A stretch of 64,000 nt of DNA. Source: Hippasteria phrygiana (taxonomy: Eukaryota > Echinodermata > Asteroidea > Valvatida > Goniasteridae). The notes below the pieces were generated by a model. The model had not been told where the DNA came from and ran no database searches. It saw only the letters and a list, made by a program, of their open reading frames with translations. The stretch covers positions 1,736,001 to 1,800,000 of the forward strand of contig JAZGUH010000026.1 in the NCBI GenBank assembly GCA_037893225.1. Direction: 5' to 3'. The translations under genes were made by a program, and so were the position numbers. Numbering within the stretch: position 1 is the first letter of the stretch; the number at the start of each line of letters is the position of its first letter. This document shows positions 30,099 to 36,723 of this stretch, piece by piece.

Positions 30099-31376
30099 TT
30101 AAGAGTAACTACCGCTAAATCGTCCATCTTCTAGCACCAACTGACCATCCATCACCAAGAAAACGTAACACGATAGTCCACCAGATGCCTCGGCCTCTCT
30201 TTCTAAATGGAGAGAAATACCGCCACCTACGTCTCCTATTTTCCTGCCAGAACCGTGACTTTTGTTGTCGTCGGTTACCCTCGTATCTAGCCAAAGACCG
30301 TAACTAGTGCTTAAGTAATCTCCTAGCGTCATATCGTGTAAGTCTAAGTCTTTGCACACGCTGGCACCAAATTCTGTATTAGAGTCGCCGAAAAACTTGG
30401 TAATCTCATCCCAGTGTTGATAACGCTTCATGCCCTGACTATACAATTGATTCGGCTTACCCTCTATCGTAACGTCTACTTTTTCGATCTTTGGATTATA
30501 AAAAATTCGAGGATCTTTTTCGCCCGATTCTTTAAATAAAAGAAGTATACCTTTGAGACTTCTAATGGCTTGATTAAGATTAATGTTCCAAGTAGTATCT
30601 GACTTGTTTAACGTTAAAACCGTATATCTTTGAACTTTTTCGTATAGAAAATGAGTTTTACCTCGATATTTTTGTCTGATATTATCGGCCAATGTTTTAT
30701 TAGTCACCGTTTCAAACTCGAGATCTAACCCCGAAATTTTATACTTCGCGTTGCTATCGGTAGATTTTACTACGCTCGCGTGATCGTTAAATGTAAATTC
30801 GTAAGTTAGTCTATCTTTGAGCGTCGATGGACTAAAAGGCTGATGATCCGTAAGCATTTCAAAATCTAGAGGAATGTAATATCGATTACCGTAAGCGTTG
30901 GCAATCGCTTTGTCTTTTCCACCATTCGCGCTAGCAACCCCATCGCTAGCGCCGATTCTGAGTTTCGTAACGTTAGAAGTTTCTAGTCCTCGATACGCAT
31001 CGTTCGCGCTGGCTGGTCGCCACAAGTCTTTATACGCGTTATATACATCGGCATCCGTAAACGCTACGAAATCTTTACCTTCTAGTTTGATTCTTACGCC
31101 ACTAATTAAATTTCGTGCGACGTTATAATATAGAGTTCTTGCATCATCTTCGCCAGTGCCTTCAGATTCTAAGTCTATATTAAAAGCTAATCGTACAGTA
31201 CCCGGTACTACTACATCGTCTTGACTCAACATAGGAAATTCAACGATCAACAGACTGCCAGCCCCTGCGGTACTAGGATTATGAGTAATAACCATCGACT
31301 GTCTCAACCCCTTCAACGCTCTAGGATTTTTTAAACTTCTGTGTGGATTCAGTTTGCTTCCATAAATTGCGTTCAT
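30099..31376 (-). CDS. candidate major capsid protein (double jelly-roll), 425 aa
   Basis: Large, mostly beta-predicted protein with no enzyme motif, adjacent to the packaging ATPase. I recall close relatives in invertebrate Polinton-like elements sharing the block LWLDTR......HGSGR near the C-terminus and L.LEREAEASGGLSCYVF after it. Size and position fit the double jelly-roll capsid of Polintons/adintoviruses. I start it at 31376 (context AAGTAAAATGAAC) rather than the upstream in-frame ATG at 31424, which would add a hydrophobic 16-residue leader overlapping the neighbouring gene. Fold assignment is inferred from context and remembered relatives, not from a structure search. Confidence 0.75.
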   Translation of the reverse strand: MNAIYGSKLNPHRSLKNPRALKGLRQSMVITHNPSTAGAGSLLIVEFPMLSQDDVVVPGTVRLAFNIDLESEGTGEDDARTLYYNVARNLISGVRIKLEGKDFVAFTDADVYNAYKDLWRPASANDAYRGLETSNVTKLRIGASDGVASANGGKDKAIANAYGNRYYIPLDFEMLTDHQPFSPSTLKDRLTYEFTFNDHASVVKSTDSNAKYKISGLDLEFETVTNKTLADNIRQKYRGKTHFLYEKVQRYTVLTLNKSDTTWNINLNQAIRSLKGILLLFKESGEKDPRIFYNPKIEKVDVTIEGKPNQLYSQGMKRYQHWDEITKFFGDSNTEFGASVCKDLDLHDMTLGDYLSTSYGLWLDTRVTDDNKSHGSGRKIGDVGGGISLHLEREAEASGGLSCYVFLVMDGQLVLEDGRFSGSYS

Positions 31377-31416
31377 TTTACTTAACGAAACAACAAAATA
31401 AAAAAGCAAAAAACTT

Positions 31417-31833
31417 TTAAACAAACTTATAAACTAAATAACCTAAAACAGCAGTGCCTCCTAAGATAAATGCAATTTCACCATCTTTTTGATCTTCGCT
31501 GGGTACGTAAAAGTCCGACAATACAGGTTCGCGAGGTAATATCAACTCGTCGTTGGTTACTTCGTTATATTCTCTCAACGCCTCATCTACGTTTTTAAAT
31601 GTTTTTTGAGCCCTGGCTTCTTTATGTAGTCGATCGTTTAGATAATCCAGAACCTTGGTTCTTTGTTCTACCCACTCTTGTTTAGCTTGAGTTAATCGTT
31701 CTAAAGCCAAATCGTGTCGTTTACGCTCTTCATCCGCACCGCTTTTTCCTATCTTAGAAAAGGCGAAGCTCGTTCCGCTAAATGCCACAGCGCTTATTAA
31801 AGCTCCAGCACCCATAATTAAAAGACTCACCAT
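31417..31833 (-). CDS. Polinton two-TM coiled-coil protein, 138 aa
   Basis: An N-terminal membrane segment (about residues 3-25, LLIMGAGALISAVAFSG), a charged helical region with RKRHDLALERLTQAKQEW (about 36-80), a conserved-looking LREYN..TNDE...P.EP.LSDFY stretch, and a C-terminal membrane segment (FILGGTAVLGYLVYKFV). I know this architecture, with KRH.LALE and a terminal SDFY block, from other Polinton-like elements; role unknown, perhaps a minor capsid or membrane component. It is divergent from the integrase with only 21 bp between start codons. Confidence 0.8.
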   Translation of the reverse strand: MVSLLIMGAGALISAVAFSGTSFAFSKIGKSGADEERKRHDLALERLTQAKQEWVEQRTKVLDYLNDRLHKEARAQKTFKNVDEALREYNEVTNDELILPREPVLSDFYVPSEDQKDGEIAFILGGTAVLGYLVYKFV

Positions 31834-31854
31834 TTTTAATAAGTCGTTAATAAA
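31834..31854. promoter_or_regulatory. 21-bp divergent promoter region
   Basis: Separates the start codons of the 138-aa gene (-) and integrase (+). Read on either strand it is nearly the same: AACGACTTATTAAAA on the minus and AAGTCGTTAATAAA on the plus, so it can serve both genes. CGACTT also appears in the leaders at 26214 and 27798. Confidence 0.55.
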
Positions 31855-32862
31855 ATGGAAACAAAATTAAGTAAAATATTTTACAGTCCTAAAGGATATT
31901 GGAAAGGTGCAGGAGCTATAAAAAAATTGTCGTTAAAAGCTAACGTACCCGAGTTAGTCGTTAGAAATTGGTTGAGAAAACAAGCCATGTGGCAAATATA
32001 TTTACCACCCCCCAGTACTATCCCGAGACCCACGAGCCTCAATAAGGTTATAGGGCGGCCCAATGAACAACATCAAGCGGATCTGTTGTATCTACCTCAC
32101 GATGTAGTTAAACGGAAAACTTACAAATACGCGTTGACGATCGTTGATGTGGCCACTCGATATAAAGAAGCTGAACCCTTGACGAATAAAACGAGTACTC
32201 AAGTTGTAGAGGCGATAAAAAAGATTTACAAAAGATCGGCATTGTCTTGGCCTCTCGCGATAAAAGTAGACCCCGGTACAGAATTTATGGCCGAATTTAA
32301 TACTTTGATGCGGGCTCGCAACGTCGCAGTACAGAAAGGCGAGGTTGGTAATCATAGAGCTCAAGGTATAGTAGAAAGATTTAATCGTACTTTAGCCGAA
32401 AGATTATTTGGCCATCAATACGCTCAAGAAATGTTAGAGCCTACCGAGCGTAGCCGCGAGTGGGTAAAAAGATTGCCCGATGTTATAAAAGCGTTAAACA
32501 ACGAAGAAACTAGATTGATATCGACTATGAAAGGCGAACCGTTAACTCCTCGAGCGGCTATGTCTCAGTTAGAAATAAGACAATTGAGTTCTTCAGGGCT
32601 CAAGAGCCCCGAAGAACTTTTAAGCGTAAATGATGATATCGTTAGATATCTTTACGCTCCTGGAGAGCTCGAAAAAGACGCTAGAAGAAGAGCTACCGAT
32701 CCTATTTGGAGCTTAGAAATGTATACTATAAAAAAAAGAGCGACGAATCCTGGACAGCCCGCATTGTACTGGCTGACTAACGGCCCCAAGAGATCGTTCG
32801 TTAAGAAAGAATTAATGGTCGTTCCATCAGATACTGAGTTACCACCTTCCTCAGCGACGTAG
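31855..32862 (+). CDS. retrovirus-like DDE integrase, 335 aa
   Basis: Catalyses insertion of the linear element into target DNA. An N-terminal helical region is followed by the RNase H-like core with catalytic residues D76 (HQADLLYLP), D139 (KVDPGTEF) and E174 (GIVERFNRTL); the second spacing is 34 residues, close to the classic D35E. The C-terminal 70 residues contain DPIWSLEMY...QPALYWLTNGPKRSFVKKEL, an SH3-like end typical of Polinton integrases; no chromodomain is obvious. The start is fixed by the 21-bp divergent intergenic region. The 3' end overlaps the convergent 277-aa gene by 12 bp. A degenerate palindromic-repeat-like stretch lies at 32441-32460 (EPTERSRE). Confidence 0.93.
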   Translation: METKLSKIFYSPKGYWKGAGAIKKLSLKANVPELVVRNWLRKQAMWQIYLPPPSTIPRPTSLNKVIGRPNEQHQADLLYLPHDVVKRKTYKYALTIVDVATRYKEAEPLTNKTSTQVVEAIKKIYKRSALSWPLAIKVDPGTEFMAEFNTLMRARNVAVQKGEVGNHRAQGIVERFNRTLAERLFGHQYAQEMLEPTERSREWVKRLPDVIKALNNEETRLISTMKGEPLTPRAAMSQLEIRQLSSSGLKSPEELLSVNDDIVRYLYAPGELEKDARRRATDPIWSLEMYTIKKRATNPGQPALYWLTNGPKRSFVKKELMVVPSDTELPPSSAT

Positions 32863-33684
32863 AATATCGTAAGCTAGATATCCAACTCCAGCAGCGGCCA
32901 TTAAACCAACGACTAAAGCCGTTTTTTCTTGTTCGTGCGAGTCTGGGGGAGGGGGTACTTGCGTAGCTACGACCGTAGGGAGTACGTCTGAGATTGGAGG
33001 GTCTAAATTCTGCTGGGTTACTGTACTCGCGTAGCTACGCTCGTAGGGCGTACGACTCTTTTTTACAGGAGATGGTGGGGGTGGTGTTACGTCTGAGATT
33101 GGGGTTGGCGGTGGGGGTACTCGCGTAGCTACGCTCGTAGGGCGTACGTCTGAGATTGGGGTTGGCGGTGGTGGTGTAGGGGTTGGCGGGGGTGGTGTAG
33201 GTGTAGGTGTAGGTGGGGGTGTAGGTGTAGGTGTAGGTGGAGGTACGTCTGAGTTCAAGTTGATATTTAATCCTATCGGCGCGCCGGGCGTAGCTATCTG
33301 TATATTATTATTATAACCTCGATGAATACCGACTAAAAGCTCCATATTTGATGGAATCAAGTATAATCCTGGGCTAATCACAAAGTTTAACGAGCTTCTA
33401 GCGTACTGTAAAGAATCTTGAAATCTGGTTATAGAAGATTCTAAGTCCGTATGGCTGTCGATGATATCTTCTACTATATTTTCAAATTGTCTTTGTGCAT
33501 CTAATCCGGTACCCGCAGTTAGTATACTCGTTTTTGTTTGGGCTTGCGCACCGAGTATGGCGTACACGTACGTTCTAACGCTTTCGTTTATTTGTTCTAT
33601 ACCAACGTCGGTAAACGAGCTCTTCTGACGTATGAGAGCTCGAAAACCGAGTCGTACAACGTCTACGGATTGTCTGATATACAT
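32851..33684 (-). CDS. Polinton protein with Pro-rich linker and C-terminal anchor, 277 aa
   Basis: Residues 1-145 are helical and polar (SVDVVRLGFRALIRQKSSFT, YVYAILGAQAQTKTSILTAG). About 147-245 is a proline/threonine-rich linker made of tandem PPPPTPISDV units. A hydrophobic anchor (ALVVGLMAAAGVGYLAYDIL) ends it. Three copies of the 31-bp palindromic repeat lie in the linker, two read as R/LPT.VAT.V and one in another frame as TPYERSYAS. The ATG lies inside the preceding frame (33663-33938), so this may be the last part of one longer gene broken by frameshifts. Function unknown; a spike or penton-associated protein is possible. Confidence 0.7.
   Translation of the reverse strand: MYIRQSVDVVRLGFRALIRQKSSFTDVGIEQINESVRTYVYAILGAQAQTKTSILTAGTGLDAQRQFENIVEDIIDSHTDLESSITRFQDSLQYARSSLNFVISPGLYLIPSNMELLVGIHRGYNNNIQIATPGAPIGLNINLNSDVPPPTPTPTPPPTPTPTPPPPTPTPPPPTPISDVRPTSVATRVPPPPTPISDVTPPPPSPVKKSRTPYERSYASTVTQQNLDPPISDVLPTVVATQVPPPPDSHEQEKTALVVGLMAAAGVGYLAYDILRR
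32955..32985. repeat. GTAC-ended palindromic repeat, copy in 277-aa gene (1)
   Basis: Same 31-bp layout with four differences from consensus; read on the minus strand as VLPTVVATQV. Followed by ACGTCTGAGATTGG, which also follows copy 3. Confidence 0.75.
33023..33053. repeat. GTAC-ended palindromic repeat, copy in 277-aa gene (2)
   Basis: Perfect consensus copy, read on the minus strand in a different frame from its neighbours, giving RTPYERSYAS. Confidence 0.85.
33117..33147. repeat. GTAC-ended palindromic repeat, copy in 277-aa gene (3)
   Basis: Perfect consensus copy, identical to 33023-33053 but read as VRPTSVATRV. Confidence 0.85.
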
Positions 33685-33938
33685 GACGGTGTACTTACCG
33701 TATACTTATACGTATCATCCGGCGTGGTAAAACCCATAGTGTAACCACCACCAGGTTGTGGATCTAAGTCTTCCTCATCGTGTATATAATCTATACCGGG
33801 TACCGGTAAATATTTATGCGAGCCTCTATCGTAATAGTACGCAGTACCTAGACCCGCTGATGCTAAGTCTACGGTCTGTTTAAAACTCGCGTTTGGATCG
33901 ACTCGAAAGCGTTGACGGACGTTGATAATTATAAGCAC
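33663..33938 (-). CDS. overlapping frame lacking an ATG, probable frameshifted gene segment
   Basis: About 90 codons open, with non-random composition (DPNASFKQTVDLASAGLGTA, then RGSHKYLPVPGIDYIHDEED). There is no ATG near its beginning; the first plausible codon is GTG at 33938, unlikely in a eukaryote. It overlaps the 187-aa gene upstream by 59 bp and the 277-aa gene downstream by 22 bp. The simplest reading is a middle segment of one gene spanning 34443-32851 that has two frameshifts. Ribosomal frameshifting or separate overlapping genes are alternatives. Confidence 0.4.
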   Translation of the reverse strand: MLIIINVRQRFRVDPNASFKQTVDLASAGLGTAYYYDRGSHKYLPVPGIDYIHDEEDLDPQPGGGYTMGFTTPDDTYKYTVSTPSCISDNP

Positions 33939-34443
33939 CGTGATCGATGATATTGTTTAGATCATCGAATGCATCGTCGTTTGGAACTGGGCATTTTAAA
34001 AAGAAAAGTATCTTTCTGATCGTGAAATATACGTGAAACTTGAATAAAGCCGATATTACGGGGTTTTTGTGTAGCAACGATTCTAGTCCTACGCCGCAAC
34101 CAGAAGTCGCGCACCAAAATGCAAAGTTGAGTTGATTTTGATAAAACGTCATGGGATCCGATGCATAACGTTCGACCGCTTCATCGCTCTTCACGTCGGA
34201 CATTTTATAAGCGCTAAATATATCCGCTAAATTAGCGATAAAACTCGCGTTCGTGTTAGCGTTTACGATGATGTTAAGTTGACTCAAGTTCATGTTCAAC
34301 GGGGTACTCTCCGGGCTTATCGCTTCGTACTTGTCGCTCGTCGTCGGGTCGTCTTGGCCTCTAGCTAGATTCACGATATCTATAGCATTCTTTACCGTTT
34401 GTTTATTAGCGTCTAAAAATTTCATAAGTTGAGTGAATTTCAT
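33880..34443 (-). CDS. Polinton protein of unknown function, 187 aa
   Basis: Starts MKFTQLMKFLDANKQTVKNA, a helical lead-in, followed by a polar region with TPLNMNLSQLNIIVNANTNA and a Cys/Gly patch (WCATSGCGVGLESLL). I recall a similar MKFT.L..FLD.N opening in other Polinton-like elements. It is probably the N-terminal part of a longer protein continuing in the next frame. The start is divergent from the first paralog at 34493, with a 49-bp AT-rich gap, suggesting a second bidirectional promoter. Confidence 0.65.
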   Translation of the reverse strand: MKFTQLMKFLDANKQTVKNAIDIVNLARGQDDPTTSDKYEAISPESTPLNMNLSQLNIIVNANTNASFIANLADIFSAYKMSDVKSDEAVERYASDPMTFYQNQLNFAFWCATSGCGVGLESLLHKNPVISALFKFHVYFTIRKILFFLKCPVPNDDAFDDLNNIIDHGAYNYQRPSTLSSRSKREF

Positions 34444-34492
34444 TTTAATTTATAATAAACCAAATATTTTAATCTTATAAATAAGATTTAAA
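34444..34492. promoter_or_regulatory. 49-bp AT-rich divergent intergenic region
   Basis: Lies between the starts of the 187-aa gene (-) and the first paralog (+). Contains a palindromic ATCTTATAAATAAGAT (34472-34487) with a TATA-like centre, a reasonable bidirectional promoter. Confidence 0.5.
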
Positions 34493-35191
34493 ATGGAATC
34501 GCACGTTTTTGAAATGTTTGATAGCGAACAAACGTTTAGTCTGTCAAAACCTATAGATAACTCTAATAGAGATTATAGTATGAGTTTAAACAGCGCGATA
34601 TTTACCGCGGGGTTCTACAACATGCCTAGTAATAGCGAAATTCTCTATTTTATACATCAAATCGATCCAAACACTGGGAAAAAAACGGGTAGTACGGATG
34701 GTAAAATTGATATTCCAGCTGGATATTACGATATAGATTGGATCGAAGAGAGACTCAGTAAATTAGTTTGGTTAGAAGTCTCCATAGATAAACTTAATAA
34801 AAAAATATCTTTAAATGTAACGGAAGAAAATAGCGTTCTACGCTTTGATAAAAACATTAAACAATTGTTGGGGATATCGGTCAAAAACTTAGTTTTTGGC
34901 GTAGATTACGTAGGGTATTATAATACAATGCCCATCGATGCAATTTTTTTACATTGCGATCAGTTATCTACGTCTAATAATTTCTATAACGGAAGGGGCA
35001 CGCACTTGTTACACGTTATACCGATGACGAAAAGAGACGATACGATTATCGAGCGTGCAAGATTAACCGCTCGTAGACTCGTGGGTGATAAGATAAACCA
35101 ACTTAGCTTTAGTATCAGAGACCGAGACGGCGATTTAATAAATAATCGAGGAAAAAAGATTAGTTTTAACTTGACGATAGGTAAATTTTAA
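34493..35191 (+). CDS. tandem paralog 1, candidate minor capsid (penton-like), 232 aa
   Basis: One of three paralogs in a row. Starts MESHVFEM.DSEQTFSLSKP, continues with NSAIFTAGFYN, has DIPAGYYDIDWIEERLSKL in the middle, then AIFLHCDQLSTSNNFYNG and a C-terminal LSFSIRDRDGDLINN....ISFNLTI. The alternating beta pattern, size of about 230 aa and remembered relatives with HC..L..S.N.FNG..SD.L and SVRD..G.LIDF motifs in invertebrate Polinton-like elements suggest a single-jelly-roll penton or other surface protein; the fold is inferred. It differs most from the other two in its central third. Confidence 0.7.
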   Translation: MESHVFEMFDSEQTFSLSKPIDNSNRDYSMSLNSAIFTAGFYNMPSNSEILYFIHQIDPNTGKKTGSTDGKIDIPAGYYDIDWIEERLSKLVWLEVSIDKLNKKISLNVTEENSVLRFDKNIKQLLGISVKNLVFGVDYVGYYNTMPIDAIFLHCDQLSTSNNFYNGRGTHLLHVIPMTKRDDTIIERARLTARRLVGDKINQLSFSIRDRDGDLINNRGKKISFNLTIGKF

Positions 35192-35224
35192 GCGATTTTT
35201 TAAAGCTTTTTAAGCTTAAATAAA

Positions 35225-35941
35225 ATGGAATCGCACGTTTTTGAAATGGCTAGTAGCGAACAAACGTTTAGACTGCCAAAACCTATAGATAACTCTAAGG
35301 GAGATTACAGTATGAGTTTAAACAGCGCGATATTTACCGTCGGTTTTTTTAATATAGCTAAACGTATGACTATAGGATGGGAAATATATGCTGGCTATGG
35401 TGGCACTCGCGGCGAAAAGGTAATTCCAGCTGGAAATTATACCATCGATGAGTTAGTAGCTGAACTTAATACATTAACTTTTATTGTAGTTTCTGTAGAC
35501 AAGATTAATAAAAAAATTATGTTTAATGTCGGTATTATTAGTTCGAATAAATATGTTCGGATTAATTTCGATCTATATGCTCAAAAAGTGTTGGATCTAC
35601 CCCATAATTGGTTCCCTGATCGTGATGGTGAACTTGTAGGATATTATAGTATAAATTACTTTAATACAATTTTTTTACATTGCAATCAGTTATCTACGTC
35701 TAATAATTTCTATAACGGAAATTATACGGACTTGTTAGACGTTATACCGATAACGAAAAGCTCTGATTCGGATGCAATAGCGATTGTCCAGAATAAAAGA
35801 AAAACTGTCATACCGCTAATTAGGAGTAAAATACCCGAACTGAGTTTTTCTTTCAGAGACCGCGACGGCGCTTTAATCAATAATCTAGAAAAAAAGATTA
35901 GTTTTAACTTGGCGATAGGTAAATTTGAAGCGATTTTTTAA
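35225..35941 (+). CDS. tandem paralog 2, candidate minor capsid (penton-like), 238 aa
   Basis: Begins with MESHVFEMASSEQTFRLPKP and shares long identical blocks with paralog 3, for example IPAGNYTIDELVAELNTLTF and VVSVDKINKKIMFNVG. The conserved LHCNQLSTSNNFYNG and FSFRDRDGALINN blocks are intact. Start context AAATAAAATGG matches the two sisters. The 33-bp gap before it and the 21-bp gap after it contain AAGCTTTTTAAGCTT-like palindromes repeated at both junctions, so the triplication includes the intergenic leader. Confidence 0.72.
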   Translation: MESHVFEMASSEQTFRLPKPIDNSKGDYSMSLNSAIFTVGFFNIAKRMTIGWEIYAGYGGTRGEKVIPAGNYTIDELVAELNTLTFIVVSVDKINKKIMFNVGIISSNKYVRINFDLYAQKVLDLPHNWFPDRDGELVGYYSINYFNTIFLHCNQLSTSNNFYNGNYTDLLDVIPITKSSDSDAIAIVQNKRKTVIPLIRSKIPELSFSFRDRDGALINNLEKKISFNLAIGKFEAIF

Positions 35942-35962
35942 AGCTTTTTAAGCTTTAATAAA

Positions 35963-36685
35963 ATGGAATCGCACGTTTTTGAAATGGCTGGTAACGAACA
36001 AACTTTTAGACTGTCAAAACCTATAGATAACTCTAAGGGAGATTACTGTATAAGTTTAAACAGCGCGATATTTACCATCGGTTTTTATAATATAACTCAA
36101 CGTATGACTATAGGATGGGAAATAAATAAAAACAATGGTCCAACAACTAACGGCGAAAAGGTAATTCCAGCTGGAAATTATACCATCGATGAGTTAGTAG
36201 CTGAACTTAATACATTAACTTTTATTGTAGTTTCTGTAGACAAGATTAATAAAAAAATTATGTTTAATGTCGGTACTAGTTTGGCTCCTAGTGAGGTTGT
36301 CATTAATTTCGATCTATATACTCGAAAAGTGTTGGGTGTGCCCCGTGTATGGCAACCTGAGTATAGTGGTGAACTTGTAGGATATTATAATATGAGTTAC
36401 GTGAATACAATTTTTTTACATTGCGATCAGTTATCTATGTCTAATAATTTCTATAACGGAAATTATACGGACTTGTTATACATTATACCGATTATATATA
36501 AAAGCTCCGATTCAGATGTAATAGCGACTATTCAGAATAAAATAAAAACTGTCGTACCGCTCGTAGTTGCTAAAATACCCGAACTGAGTTTTTCTTTCAG
36601 AGACCGCGACGGCGCTTTAATCGATAATAACCATAAGACATTTATTTTTCGAGTAGATATTTATCGATCGTCTTGTTCTGGCTAG
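35963..36685 (+). CDS. tandem paralog 3, candidate minor capsid (penton-like), 240 aa
   Basis: Closest to paralog 2. It keeps MESHVFEMAGNEQTFRLSKP, the IPAGNYTIDEL block and LHCDQLSMSNNFYNG, but the extreme C-terminus diverges after FSFRDRDGALIDN to end in IYRSSCSG, where the other two have the ISFNL.IGKF end. This may reflect a recombination endpoint or decay of the last copy. The gene ends 38 bp before the stop of the convergent PolB. Confidence 0.72.
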   Translation: MESHVFEMAGNEQTFRLSKPIDNSKGDYCISLNSAIFTIGFYNITQRMTIGWEINKNNGPTTNGEKVIPAGNYTIDELVAELNTLTFIVVSVDKINKKIMFNVGTSLAPSEVVINFDLYTRKVLGVPRVWQPEYSGELVGYYNMSYVNTIFLHCDQLSMSNNFYNGNYTDLLYIIPIIYKSSDSDVIATIQNKIKTVVPLVVAKIPELSFSFRDRDGALIDNNHKTFIFRVDIYRSSCSG

Positions 36686-36723
36686 AACAATGACCCGAAC
36701 TGAGTTGTTCTGGCTAGAATAGA

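Noticed and set aside
31377..31424. Upstream in-frame start for the candidate capsid protein
   Set aside because: It would add a hydrophobic leader and overlap the neighbouring gene; the downstream ATG has the AAAATG context shared by the element's other genes.
32441..32460. Palindromic-repeat copy in the integrase
   Set aside because: CTACCGAGCGTAGCCGCGAG resembles the repeat inverse but lacks the TAGCTA centre and the GTAC tips; too weak to call.
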